A stretch of 64,000 bases of DNA. Origin: Mycobacterium sp. E3251. GTDB taxonomy: Bacteria; Actinomycetota; Actinomycetes; Mycobacteriales; Mycobacteriaceae. Shown here one piece after another: positions 1-7,877 of the stretch. The stretch's first letter is position 1; every line of letters starts with the position of its first letter. The stretch spans positions 62,001 to 126,000 of the forward strand of contig NZ_LZJF01000161.1 in assembly GCF_001666835.1 (NCBI RefSeq), given 5' to 3'. The position numbers and the translations under genes were made by a program. The notes below the pieces were generated by a model, which did no database searches, had not been told where the DNA came from, and was given only the letters and a program-made list of their open reading frames with translations.

Positions 1-180
1 TTGCTGGGTGGACACCTGATCGGCCACGACGTGTCCGAGCTGCTGCCCGAGCTCACGCTGGCGCAGAAGTGGGACCTGACCGCCAACGAGCTGGCGCGCA
101 ACGTGCACACCCATCCGACCATGTCGGAGGCGCTGCAGGAGTGCTTCCACGGCTTGACCGGCCACATGATCAACTTCTGA
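1..180 (+). CDS. lpd: Dihydrolipoamide dehydrogenase, C-terminal end (partial)
   Basis: The last 59 codons of an open frame that enters from the left edge and ends with TGA at 178-180. The fragment contains the His-Pro...Ser-Glu signature (THPTMSE, fragment residues 37-43) of the dimer-interface domain of dihydrolipoamide dehydrogenases, where the His and Glu serve the redox disulfide of the partner subunit. The enzyme is the FAD-dependent E3 of the pyruvate and related dehydrogenase complexes; in mycobacteria it also serves peroxynitrite reductase. The FAD and NAD domains lie outside the window. The identity is supported by the next genes, which follow the order Rv0462-Rv0463-Rv0464c of M. 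tuberculosis. Confidence 0.9.
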   Translation: MLGGHLIGHDVSELLPELTLAQKWDLTANELARNVHTHPTMSEALQECFHGLTGHMINF

Positions 181-185
181 CCCGC

Positions 186-458
186 ATGCGCAGCGACGTC
201 GTTCTGGGGGCCGTCGGCGGTCTCGCCGCGGGTTATCTCCTGTGGTTGCTGGCCTTTTCGATCGCCGACGACAACGCAGCGGTGGGGCAGTGGGCGCCGA
301 CGGTGTTGCTGCTGTCGCTCGCGCTCGCGGTCTGCGCCACTATGTGGGCGTCGTTGCTGCGCCGGCGCAGGAAATACGCGTGGTCGGGGTTCGGCTTCGG
401 GCTGTCCGTGCCGCCGCTGGCGCTGACGCTGGCCGTGCTGGCCAGTGTGTACCTCTGA
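186..458 (+). CDS. Small conserved membrane protein (Rv0463-like)
   Basis: A 90-residue protein starting six bases after the lpd stop, so probably co-transcribed with lpd. Three hydrophobic segments are visible: roughly residues 5-25, 35-55 and 70-88, with a basic RRRRK stretch between the second and third that should face the cytoplasm. No catalytic motif is seen. Position and size match the membrane protein that follows lpd in M. tuberculosis. The function is unknown. The ATG at 186 was chosen because the longer frame upstream would overlap lpd. Confidence 0.75.
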   Translation: MRSDVVLGAVGGLAAGYLLWLLAFSIADDNAAVGQWAPTVLLLSLALAVCATMWASLLRRRRKYAWSGFGFGLSVPPLALTLAVLASVYL

Positions 459-464
459 CGGGCT

Positions 465-1025
465 CTAGCGCGGGTTGTCCAGCGGGATGTCCAGGGCCGC
501 CATCGTCGCGGCCAGGCCGTCGTATTGGCTTGCCAGCAAGCAGAATTCGATCAGCTGACGGCGGTCCAGGTGCTCCGCGAGCTGCTGCCAGGTGGCGTCG
601 GTGATGGTCCGGTCTTTGACGAACTCGTCGGTGGCCGTCAGCAGCGCCTGCTGCCGCACGGTCAGGCGCGCCTCGACCCGGTCCAGCCGTTCGGGCCACG
701 CGAAGATGGCGGCCTGCAGGTCGGCGTCGAGCCCCTGCTTGGCGGCCATCCGGCGGTGGTGCTGCAGTTCGTATTCGCAGCCGCGCACATGCGCGACCCG
801 CAGGATCACCAGTTCGGTGTCGATCGCAGGCAGCCGGCCCCGCAGCACGCGGCCGCTGTAGATGCTCCACGCCAAGAACAGCAGGCGGTGCTGGCCCAGC
901 GTGGTGAACAGATGCATCTCGGGCGCCCGCACCGTCCGCGCGGCCAGCTTCGCGAGCACCCAGTTGACCGGGCCCAGTTCGCGGAAGCGCCCCGACGGGA
1001 TGCGGCCATGCTGAGCGCCGGTCAC
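465..1025 (-). CDS. AhpD/carboxymuconolactone decarboxylase-like protein (Rv0464c-like)
   Basis: A 186-residue protein of the carboxymuconolactone decarboxylase/AhpD-like fold. The core helix pair carries RGCEYELQHH at about residues 78-87, resembling the family's C..C..H redox motif but with a single Cys, so a classical two-Cys peroxidase mechanism is doubtful. The GTG start at 1025 overlaps the ramB stop (GTGA, 4 bp), which indicates translational coupling and one transcript with ramB. A longer frame reading back into ramB exists but is not needed, and the M. tuberculosis homologue is of similar size (about 190 residues). The substrate is unknown. Confidence 0.8.
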   Translation of the reverse strand: MTGAQHGRIPSGRFRELGPVNWVLAKLAARTVRAPEMHLFTTLGQHRLLFLAWSIYSGRVLRGRLPAIDTELVILRVAHVRGCEYELQHHRRMAAKQGLDADLQAAIFAWPERLDRVEARLTVRQQALLTATDEFVKDRTITDATWQQLAEHLDRRQLIEFCLLASQYDGLAATMAALDIPLDNPR

Positions 1026-2446
1026 GGTTGCTTCACCAGGTACGGGGAGACCGTGCTGCGGTGCTCGTCGAGATCCAGGGCGCGCCCCAGGGCCGGGAAC
1101 GCCCGCTGCGGGCAGTTGTCGCGTTCGCAGACCCGGCATCCCGCGCCGATCGGTGTGGCCACTGTTCCTGAATCCCCCGAGACGTCGAGTCCTTCGGAGT
1201 AGACGAGCCGGTGCGCGTGGCGCAGCTCGCAGCCCAGCCCGATCGCGAAGGTTTTACCCGGCTGACCATACCGGGCGGCCCGACGCTCCACGGTCCGGGC
1301 CACCCACATGTAGTTGCGGCCATCGGGCATCTGGGCGATCTGGACCAGGATCTTGCCCGGATTGGCGAACGTTTCGTACACGTTCCACAGCGGGCAGGTG
1401 CCGCCGCTGGAGGAGAAGTGAAACCCGGTGGCGGACTGTCGTTTTGACATGTTGCCCGCGCGATCGACGCGGACGAACGAGAACGGAACGCCGCGCATCG
1501 ACGGCCGCTGCAACGTCGAAAGCCGGTGCGCGATCGTCTCGTAGCTCACCGAGTAGAAGGAGGACAACCGCTCGACGTCGTAGCGGAAATTCTCCGAGAC
1601 GTCGTGGAACTGGCGGTAGGGCAGCACCGCGGCCGCGGCGAAGTAGTTGGCCAGCCCCAGCCGGGCCAGCGTGTGCGACTCGTCGCTGGTGAACTTGCCC
1701 TCCTCTACCAGGGTGTCGATGAGGTCGCCGTACTCGAGGTAGGCCAATTCGGCGGCCATCTTGAACACCTGCTGGCCGAGCGAGAGGTGGTTGCTGATCT
1801 CCAGCGTCTTGGTCGTGGGGTCGTACCGGTGCAACACGGTGTCACCGAGATCGATCCGCCTGTTGATGTGCACGCCGTGCACCTCGGTCAGCCGGCGGTT
1901 CAGCTCGCGGGCGAGGTCGCCGTGGTGCATCCGCATCTGGATCGTGAGATCTTCGGCGGCGGTGTCCAGCTCGTGCAGATAGTTCTGGCGTTGGTAGAAG
2001 TAGTCGCGCACTTCCTCGTGCGGCATGGTGATCGAGCCGCTGCCGCTGCCGTCGGAGTACCGCTCCTCGGTCGCGGCGGCCAGCTGCGCGGTGGTGATCC
2101 GGTAGCGCCGGTGCAGGTTGACCACCGCGCGGGCCAGGGTCGGGTGGGCGCTGACCATCTCGGCCACCTCGGTCGGGTCGACGTCGATGTCCAGGTCGCG
2201 GTCCATGGTGACCTCGCGCAGCTCGGCGACCAGCCGGGTGTCGTCCTGGGAGGCGAAGAACGTCGCATCCACGCCGAACACCTCGGTGATCCGCAGCAGC
2301 ACCGCCACCGTCAGGGGGCGCACGTCGTGCTCGATCTGGTTCAGGTAGCTCGGGGAGATCTCCAGCATCTGGGCCAGGGCGGCCTGGGAGAAGCCGCGCT
2401 CGTGGCGCAGCTGGCGGACCCGGGAGCCCACGAAGGTCTTGGACAC
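1022..2446 (-). CDS. ramB: RamB, XRE-family regulator of acetate/glyoxylate metabolism
   Basis: A 474-residue regulator. Residues about 8-65 form an XRE helix-turn-helix (GFSQAALAQMLEIS then SYLNQIE); the middle resembles the IrrE/ImmA-like domain of short-chain fatty-acyl regulators, and the C-terminus carries the Cys cluster CRVCERDNCPQR. It is near-identical in length and motif content to RamB (Rv0465c), which controls icl1 and itself according to carbon source. The GTG start at 2446 lies 7 bases after a TATCCT -10 box, so the mRNA is probably leaderless. It is divergent from the thioesterase gene and about 1.2 kb from its known target icl. Operator-like sequences occur before both ramB and icl (see 2465 and 3488). 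Confidence 0.93.
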   Translation of the reverse strand: MSKTFVGSRVRQLRHERGFSQAALAQMLEISPSYLNQIEHDVRPLTVAVLLRITEVFGVDATFFASQDDTRLVAELREVTMDRDLDIDVDPTEVAEMVSAHPTLARAVVNLHRRYRITTAQLAAATEERYSDGSGSGSITMPHEEVRDYFYQRQNYLHELDTAAEDLTIQMRMHHGDLARELNRRLTEVHGVHINRRIDLGDTVLHRYDPTTKTLEISNHLSLGQQVFKMAAELAYLEYGDLIDTLVEEGKFTSDESHTLARLGLANYFAAAAVLPYRQFHDVSENFRYDVERLSSFYSVSYETIAHRLSTLQRPSMRGVPFSFVRVDRAGNMSKRQSATGFHFSSSGGTCPLWNVYETFANPGKILVQIAQMPDGRNYMWVARTVERRAARYGQPGKTFAIGLGCELRHAHRLVYSEGLDVSGDSGTVATPIGAGCRVCERDNCPQRAFPALGRALDLDEHRSTVSPYLVKQP

Positions 2447-2459
2447 TTTGCCCAGGATA
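2447..2459 (-). promoter_or_regulatory. Leaderless -10 promoter of ramB
   Basis: On the minus strand TATCCT (2459-2454) is followed by seven bases and then the GTG start of ramB. This is the spacing of a mycobacterial SigA-type -10 (TAnnnT) driving a leaderless transcript. No Shine-Dalgarno sequence is present, which agrees. Confidence 0.55.
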
Positions 2460-2464
2460 GCGGG

Positions 2465-2484
2465 TTGCTAAGCCGAAGTTGGCA
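2465..2484. promoter_or_regulatory. Candidate RamB operator in its own promoter
   Basis: TTGCTAA at 2465-2471 is followed by GCCGAAGTTGGCA at 2472-2484. The 13-mer matches GCCGAAATTGGCA at 3518-3530 upstream of icl in 12 of 13 positions, and TTGCTAA also recurs there (3495-3501). It lies about 20-40 bases upstream of the predicted ramB start point, overlapping the -35 region, which suits autorepression. The role is inferred from the shared motif and known RamB autoregulation. Confidence 0.5.
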
Positions 2485-2600
2485 GGGTTTGCACGCGGGC
2501 GCGGACGCGTCGGGATTGGTTTTTGACACAGGGCGTTGGCATGATTCGCAACGGAGGCCTCAACGTGAGTGCCCACAAGGAGGAAACGGGGAGCGAAGCC

Positions 2601-3395
2601 GTGAGCCTGGACAAAGAACTGATGCCGGTTCCCGACGGCCACCCCGATGTGTTCGACCGTGAATGGCCGCTGCGGGTGGCCGACATCGACCGCACGGGCC
2701 GCCTGCGGCTGGACGCGGCGTGCCGGCACATCCAGGACATCGGCCAGGATCAGCTGCGCGAGATGGGTTTCGAGGAGACCCACCCGCTGTGGATCGTCCG
2801 CCGCACGATGCTCGACCTGATCCGTCCGATCGAGTTTCAGGACATGCTGCGCTGCCGCCGGTGGTGTTCGGGCACGTCGAACCGGTGGTGTGAGATGCGG
2901 GTTCGCGTCGACAGTCGCAAGGGCGGCCTGATCGAGTCCGAGGCCTTCTGGATCAACATCAACCGGGAGACCCAGATGCCGTCGCGCATCTCCGACGACT
3001 TCCTCGCCGGGCTGCACAAAACCACGTCGGTCGACCGGCTGCGGTGGAAGGGCTACCTCAAGCCGGGCAGCCGCGACGACGCGGTCGAGATTCACGAGTT
3101 TCCCGTCCGGGTGACCGACATCGACCTGTTCGACCACATGAACAACTCGGTGTACTGGAGCGTGATCGAGGACTACCTGGCGTCGCACCTGGCTTTGATG
3201 GCGCGGCCCCTGCGCGTCACGATCGAGCACGAGGCGCCGGTGGCGCTGGGCGACAAGCTGGAGATCATCTCGCACATCCATCCGGCCGGATCGACCGACC
3301 AATTCGGTCCCGGGCTCGTCGATCGGCCTGTTACAACGCTCACATACGCGGTCGGCGACGAGACGAAAGCGGTCGCCGCGCTCTTCAACCGCTAA
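2601..3395 (+). CDS. Acyl-ACP thioesterase-like double hotdog protein (Rv0466-like)
   Basis: A 264-residue protein of the acyl-ACP thioesterase family (two hotdog folds). The first half contains HPLWIVRR at about residues 53-60; the second half contains VTDIDLFDHMNNSVYW, the signature where the catalytic Asn/His region of FatA/FatB-like enzymes lies. It should release fatty acids from acyl carrier protein in the cytoplasm. The GTG at 2601 gives exactly the M. tuberculosis length; an upstream in-frame GTG at 2565 has a good Shine-Dalgarno (GGAGG at 2553-2557) and would add 12 residues, so the start is not settled. It is divergent from ramB across a shared regulatory region. Confidence 0.82.
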   Translation: MSLDKELMPVPDGHPDVFDREWPLRVADIDRTGRLRLDAACRHIQDIGQDQLREMGFEETHPLWIVRRTMLDLIRPIEFQDMLRCRRWCSGTSNRWCEMRVRVDSRKGGLIESEAFWININRETQMPSRISDDFLAGLHKTTSVDRLRWKGYLKPGSRDDAVEIHEFPVRVTDIDLFDHMNNSVYWSVIEDYLASHLALMARPLRVTIEHEAPVALGDKLEIISHIHPAGSTDQFGPGLVDRPVTTLTYAVGDETKAVAALFNR

Positions 3396-3487
3396 CCGGA
3401 CAAGCGTCCCGGTAAATTACGGGCTGACCTGCGGATTCTTGTTACCGGCCGGTAGTTTCTGAAACGGTTCAGTTTCCGTTCATCTTC

Positions 3488-3530
3488 GCAAAATTTGCTA
3501 ATCCGGGCGCGGTCGTTGCCGAAATTGGCA
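3488..3530. promoter_or_regulatory. Candidate RamB operators upstream of icl
   Basis: Within the 270-base gap before icl there are two symmetric elements: GCAAA-A-TTTGC at 3488-3498, a perfect inverted repeat with one-base spacer, and TGCC-GAAATT-GGCA at 3517-3530. The second shares 12 of 13 bases with the element in the ramB promoter (2472-2484). These are the strongest candidates for the RamB control site of icl. The 3531-3665 remainder holds no gene; the icl Shine-Dalgarno AAGGAG is at 3652-3657. Confidence 0.5.
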
Positions 3531-3665
3531 AATGAAACGGCTGGACCTGCGTCAATAGCTGTGCCATCTTCGAGTTAGCACACCAGCGAAGTTGAGCCTC
3601 TAGCTACCGCCGGTGAAGCGTTCACCAACCCAGTAGTAGTGAAGATTCGTTAAGGAGCATGCCCA

Positions 3666-4952
3666 ATGTCTGTCGTTGGCACCCCCAAGAGCCCGGAACA
3701 GATCCAGAAGGACTGGGACACCAACCCGCGTTGGAAGGGTGTCACCCGCACCTACAGCGCCGAGGACGTCGTCGCCCTGCAGGGCACCGTGGTCGAGGAG
3801 CACACGCTGGCTCGCCGCGGCGCCGAGGTGTTGTGGGAGCAGCTGCACGACCTGGAGTGGATCAACGCGCTCGGCGCCCTGACCGGCAACATGGCCGTCC
3901 AGCAGGTCCGCGCCGGCCTGAAGGCGATCTACCTGTCGGGTTGGCAGGTCGCCGGTGACGCCAACCTGTCCGGCCACACCTACCCCGACCAGAGCCTGTA
4001 CCCGGCCAACTCGGTGCCGCAGGTGGTGCGCCGCATCAACAACGCGCTGCTTCGCGCCGACGAGATCGCCCGGGTCGAGGGCGACACCTCGGTGGAGAAC
4101 TGGCTGGCCCCGATCGTGGCCGACGGCGAGGCCGGCTTCGGCGGTGCGCTGAACGTCTACGAGCTGCAGAAGGCGATGATCGCGGCGGGCGTCGCGGGCT
4201 CGCACTGGGAGGACCAGCTCGCCTCGGAGAAGAAGTGCGGTCACCTCGGCGGCAAGGTGCTCATCCCGACCCAGCAGCACATCCGGACGCTGACCTCGGC
4301 GCGCCTGGCGGCCGACGTCTGCGACGTGCCGACCGTCGTCATCGCCCGGACCGATGCCGAGGCGGCGACCCTGATCACGTCCGACGTCGACGAGCGTGAC
4401 CAGCCGTTCATCACCGGTGAGCGGACCAAGGAGGGCTTCTACCGGGTGAAGAACGGCCTGGAGCCCTGCATCGCCCGGGCCAAGGCCTACGCGCCGTACT
4501 CCGACCTGATCTGGATGGAGACCGGCACGCCGGACCTCGACCTGGCCGCCAAGTTCGCCGAGGGCGTCAAGTCCGAGTTCCCCGACCAGATGCTGGCCTA
4601 CAACTGCTCGCCGTCGTTCAACTGGAAGAAGCACCTGGACGACTCCACCATCGCGAAGTTCCAAAAGGAGCTTGCCGCAATGGGATTCAAGTTCCAGTTC
4701 ATCACGCTGGCCGGCTTCCACGCGCTGAACTACTCGATGTTCGATCTGGCCTACGGCTACGCCCGCAACCAGATGACCGCGTACGTGGAGCTGCAGGAGC
4801 GCGAGTTCGCCGCCGAGGAGCGCGGTTACACCGCGACCAAGCACCAGCGCGAGGTCGGTGCCGGTTACTTCGACCGCATCGCCACCACGGTTGACCCCAC
4901 CTCGTCGACCACCGCGCTGACCGGCTCCACCGAAGAGGGTCAGTTTCACTGA
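3666..4952 (+). CDS. icl: Isocitrate lyase
   Basis: A 428-residue isocitrate lyase of the short bacterial type, which cleaves isocitrate to glyoxylate and succinate in the glyoxylate shunt and also acts as methylisocitrate lyase in mycobacteria. The catalytic loop KKCGHLGGK (residues about 189-197, active-site Cys about 191) is intact, as are the metal/substrate motifs [23 protein letters not shown] and [10 protein letters not shown]. The enzyme is needed for growth on fatty acids and acetate. Shine-Dalgarno AAGGAG stands nine bases before the ATG. It lies downstream of putative RamB sites and is followed by a strong hairpin terminator and fadB2, a beta-oxidation enzyme, in the same order as Rv0467-Rv0468. 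Confidence 0.97.
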   Translation: MSVVGTPKSPEQIQKDWDTNPRWKGVTRTYSAEDVVALQGTVVEEHTLARRGAEVLWEQLHDLEWINALGALTGNMAVQQVRAGLKAIYLSGWQVAGDANLSGHTYPDQSLYPANSVPQVVRRINNALLRADEIARVEGDTSVENWLAPIVADGEAGFGGALNVYELQKAMIAAGVAGSHWEDQLASEKKCGHLGGKVLIPTQQHIRTLTSARLAADVCDVPTVVIARTDAEAATLITSDVDERDQPFITGERTKEGFYRVKNGLEPCIARAKAYAPYSDLIWMETGTPDLDLAAKFAEGVKSEFPDQMLAYNCSPSFNWKKHLDDSTIAKFQKELAAMGFKFQFITLAGFHALNYSMFDLAYGYARNQMTAYVELQEREFAAEERGYTATKHQREVGAGYFDRIATTVDPTSSTTALTGSTEEGQFH

Positions 4953-5027
4953 GGACGAGCGGAGCGGATTCGCACGGCTGCGATCCAGATTGTGCGAATC
5001 TGCCCCTGTTCACCGTGAAGTAGCATT

Positions 5028-5056
5028 GGCCCCGCCCAGCGATCCTGGGCGGGGCC
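5028..5056 (+). terminator. Intrinsic-type hairpin after icl
   Basis: A perfect 12-bp stem (GGCCCCGCCCAG / CTGGGCGGGGCC) with a five-base loop CGATC lies 76 bases after the icl stop. There is no long T-tract, as is common for mycobacterial terminators. It separates icl from fadB2. Confidence 0.7.
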
Positions 5057-5096
5057 TATTGCGGTGCAAGACGATACGACACCGAAAGAGATGACA

Positions 5097-5960
5097 GTGA
5101 GCGACGCAGCGATTCAACGGGTAGGGGTTGTCGGGGCCGGCCAGATGGGATCCGGCATCGCCGAAGTGTCGGTCCGCGCCGGTGTCGACGTGATGGTGTT
5201 CGAGACCACCGAGGCCCTGATCACGGCCGGACGCAACCGCATCGTCAAGTCGCTGGAGCGCGGCGTGAGCGCGGGCAAGGTCACCGAGCGGGAGCGCGAC
5301 CGCGCGCTGAGCAAGCTCACCTTCACCACCGATCTGAAGGACCTCGCCGACCGCCAGCTGGTCATCGAGGCGATCGTCGAGGACGAGGCCGTCAAGGCGG
5401 ACATCTTCGCCGAACTCGACCGCGCCATCAGCGATCCCGACGCGGTGCTGGCATCCAACACGTCCAGCATCCCGATCATGAAGATCGCCGCGGCCACCAA
5501 GAACCCGCAGCGGGTGCTGGGCCTGCACTTCTTCAACCCCGTGCCGGTTCTGCCGCTGGTCGAGCTGGTCAGCACGCTGGTCACCGACGAAGCCGCCGCC
5601 GCGCGCACCGAGGAGTTCGCGAGCGCGGTCCTCGGCAAGCAGGTGGTGCGCTGCTCCGACCGGTCCGGCTTTGTCGTGAACGCGCTGCTGGTTCCCTACC
5701 TGTTGTCGGCAATTCGGATGGTGGAGGCCGGTTTTGCCACCATCGAGGACGTCGACAAAGCGGTCGTCGCCGGGCTGTCGCACCCGATGGGCCCGCTGCG
5801 GCTGTCCGACTTGGTGGGGCTGGACACCCTGAAACTGATCGCGGACAAGATGTTCGAGGAATTCAAGGAACCGCAGTACGGCCCGCCGCCGCTGTTGCTG
5901 CGCATGGTGGAGGCGGGCCGGCTCGGCAAGAAGACCGGCCGGGGCTTCTACACGTACTGA
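5097..5960 (+). CDS. fadB2: 3-hydroxybutyryl-CoA dehydrogenase
   Basis: A 287-residue NAD-dependent 3-hydroxyacyl-CoA dehydrogenase, which oxidises 3-hydroxyacyl-CoA to the 3-ketoacyl form in beta-oxidation or butanoate metabolism. The Rossmann motif GAGQMGSGIAE is at residues about 13-23; SNTSSIPI and the catalytic-His segment LHFFNPVPVLPLVE follow, and DRSGFVVN opens the helical C-terminal domain. All family residues look intact. The GTG at 5097 gives the M. tuberculosis FadB2 length (286) and has GAAAGAG six bases upstream; an ATG six bases earlier at 5091 is an alternative. It is separated from icl by a hairpin and is convergent with pcaA. umaA, found after fadB2 in M. tuberculosis, is absent here. 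Confidence 0.93.
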   Translation: MSDAAIQRVGVVGAGQMGSGIAEVSVRAGVDVMVFETTEALITAGRNRIVKSLERGVSAGKVTERERDRALSKLTFTTDLKDLADRQLVIEAIVEDEAVKADIFAELDRAISDPDAVLASNTSSIPIMKIAAATKNPQRVLGLHFFNPVPVLPLVELVSTLVTDEAAAARTEEFASAVLGKQVVRCSDRSGFVVNALLVPYLLSAIRMVEAGFATIEDVDKAVVAGLSHPMGPLRLSDLVGLDTLKLIADKMFEEFKEPQYGPPPLLLRMVEAGRLGKKTGRGFYTY

Positions 5961-5973
5961 CGGCTCAGCCCGG

Positions 5974-6843
5974 CTACTTCTTCTTCTCCAGGGTGAACTG
6001 GTCGACGTCGGTGTAGCCCTGGCGGAACAGCTTCGCGCAGCCGGTCAGGTACTTCATGTACCGGTCGTAGACCTCTCGGGACTGGATGGCGATGGCCTCC
6101 TCGCGATTGGCCGCCAGCGCGGCCGCCCAGGTCTCCAGGGTCCTCGCGTAGTGCAGCTGCAGCGAGTGGACCCGGGTCAGTTCGAAGCCGGCGGTGACCG
6201 CGTACTCTCCGACGGTCTGCGGGGTCGGCAGCCAGCCCCCCGGGAAGATCTCGGTCAGGATGAACTGTGAGAAGTGAACGATCTCGTGGGTCAGTGTCAT
6301 GCCCCGTGCCCGGGCATCCTTGAAGGACGGGCGAACGATGGTGTGCAGCAACATCACTCCGTCGGAGGGCAGCGCCTGATAGGCCATCTTGAAGAAGCGG
6401 CCGTAGCGCTGCCGGCCGAAGTGCTCGAAGGCGCCGATGGAGACGATGCGGTCGACGGGCTCGTGGAACTTCTCCCACCCCTCCAGCAGCACCCGCCGGC
6501 TGCGCGGGGTGTCGAGCTCGTCGAACATCGCCTGCACGTGCTTGGCCTGGTTCTCCGACAACGTCAGGCCCACGACGTTGACGTCGTACTTCTCGATCGC
6601 CCGCCGCATGGTGGCGCCCCAGCCGCAGCCGATGTCCAGCAACGTCATCCCCGGCTCGAGGTTCAGCTTGCCCAGCGCCAGGTCGATCTTGGCGAGCTGC
6701 GCCTCTTCCAGGGTCATGTCGTCGCGCTCGAAGTAGGCGCAGCTGTACGTCTGGGTGGGGTCCAGGAACAGCCGGAAAAAGTCATCGGACAGGTCGTAGT
6801 GGGCTTGCACGTTTCCAAAATGCGGCGTGAGCTGCACTGACAT
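5974..6843 (-). CDS. pcaA: Mycolic acid cyclopropane synthase PcaA
   Basis: A 289-residue SAM-dependent cyclopropane-fatty-acid synthase of the mycolic-acid modifying family. The SAM loop [12 protein letters not shown] is at residues about 68-79; the N-terminal [17 protein letters not shown] and the segment GAFEHFG (with the bicarbonate-binding Glu) are typical. PcaA makes the proximal cis-cyclopropane of alpha-mycolates in M. tuberculosis. The N-terminal 60 residues read almost identically to Rv0470c. It is convergent with fadB2, with 13 bases between the stops. A second family member, cmaA2, occurs at 41.9 kb. Confidence 0.92.
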   Translation of the reverse strand: MSVQLTPHFGNVQAHYDLSDDFFRLFLDPTQTYSCAYFERDDMTLEEAQLAKIDLALGKLNLEPGMTLLDIGCGWGATMRRAIEKYDVNVVGLTLSENQAKHVQAMFDELDTPRSRRVLLEGWEKFHEPVDRIVSIGAFEHFGRQRYGRFFKMAYQALPSDGVMLLHTIVRPSFKDARARGMTLTHEIVHFSQFILTEIFPGGWLPTPQTVGEYAVTAGFELTRVHSLQLHYARTLETWAAALAANREEAIAIQSREVYDRYMKYLTGCAKLFRQGYTDVDQFTLEKKK

Positions 6844-7035
6844 GTCGAGTAGAGCCTTTCGTTATGCGGAGCCAGGGGTGGCTGACCAGCCCGACGCACC
6901 CTCGCGTCACCCCCCATGCATCCCTGCATGCTAGTCGCTACGGCTGTGCGAGTCGTCTGGCCGAGCGCGTCATAAGCGTCACACGAGGCGAGTGGAATTG
7001 ACAAAAGACGGTCCGCCGCGCGCTTCGGAAGGCGC

Positions 7036-7755
7036 CTAGAGCGGGGCCCGATCCTCAGCCCCGCGGGGCGGCACAATCGGCGAGGGGTGGGGCTCTTCGC
7101 GGAACTTGTCCAGCGAGCCGCCCACCTCGACGATGCCCTTCAGCGCATTCCAGCTCAGCATCGTCAGGTAGTCGATCAACTCGTCGCGGCTCATCCGCGG
7201 ATCCGACATCCAGGAGTGGGTGGCCAGCTGAACGCCACCGACGATCAGGTAGGCCCATGGCTCCGCGCCACCGGTGTCCATCCCCGCCTGTTGCATCCGG
7301 CGGCGCATCAGCACCGCCAGCATGCGGGCGATGATCCGCTCGGAGTCGGCGATCACCTTGCTCTTGCTGGCCGAGCTGTTGGACATCACGAAGCGGTACG
7401 GCTCGGGTTCGTTCGCGACGGTTTCGACGTACACCCGGATGACCTCCCGGGTCAGGTCGAAGCCGTCGAGATTGGATGTCAGCGCCGACGCCATATTTGG
7501 AATCAGCGTGGTTTGGGTGAACCGCATCATGACGGCGGTCGTCAGATCGTTCTTGTCGACGAAGTAGCGGTACAACACCGTCTTGGAGACGCCGATCTCC
7601 GCGGCGATCTCGTCCATGCTCAACGTGCCGCCGCGCCGCCGGATCGCGTCGATCGTCCCGTCTACCAACTCGTTGCGGCGCTCCACCTTGTGCTGATGCC
7701 AGCGCCGCTTGCGGCCATCCGTCTTGGCCGTCGCAGCCAACATTTGCTCCGCCAC
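7036..7755 (-). CDS. TetR-family regulator (Rv0472c-like)
   Basis: A 239-residue TetR regulator. The DNA-binding part is residues about 28-75, with the helix-turn-helix GTLSMDEIAAEIGVSKTVLY and the following RYFVDKNDL; the remainder is an all-helical ligand-binding domain of unknown ligand. The start is a GTG at 7755, with an in-frame ATG four codons on as alternative. It is divergent from the DUF445 membrane protein gene, whose promoter it may control, and precedes pcaA on the same strand with a 190-base gap. Confidence 0.85.
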   Translation of the reverse strand: MAEQMLAATAKTDGRKRRWHQHKVERRNELVDGTIDAIRRRGGTLSMDEIAAEIGVSKTVLYRYFVDKNDLTTAVMMRFTQTTLIPNMASALTSNLDGFDLTREVIRVYVETVANEPEPYRFVMSNSSASKSKVIADSERIIARMLAVLMRRRMQQAGMDTGGAEPWAYLIVGGVQLATHSWMSDPRMSRDELIDYLTMLSWNALKGIVEVGGSLDKFREEPHPSPIVPPRGAEDRAPL

Positions 7756-7877
7756 TATCGCCTATTTCCCATTCACTAGACGCCCTCGATACTACGGTGT
7801 GCGGGCCTGTTCCGGACTTCGGCCGCGCCCCGCTACGGGCCTCCCGAACAGTGCAGTCACACCAATCGGCCGGGACA

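Noticed and set aside
2523..2551. TTGACA followed by CATGAT before the thioesterase gene as a promoter
   Set aside because: The spacing of about 11 bases is too short for a -35/-10 pair.
3600..4949. A 449-codon open frame antisense to icl
   Set aside because: High-G+C DNA gives long antisense frames; the plus strand encodes a complete isocitrate lyase and the antisense product has only low-complexity Gly/Val/Arg.
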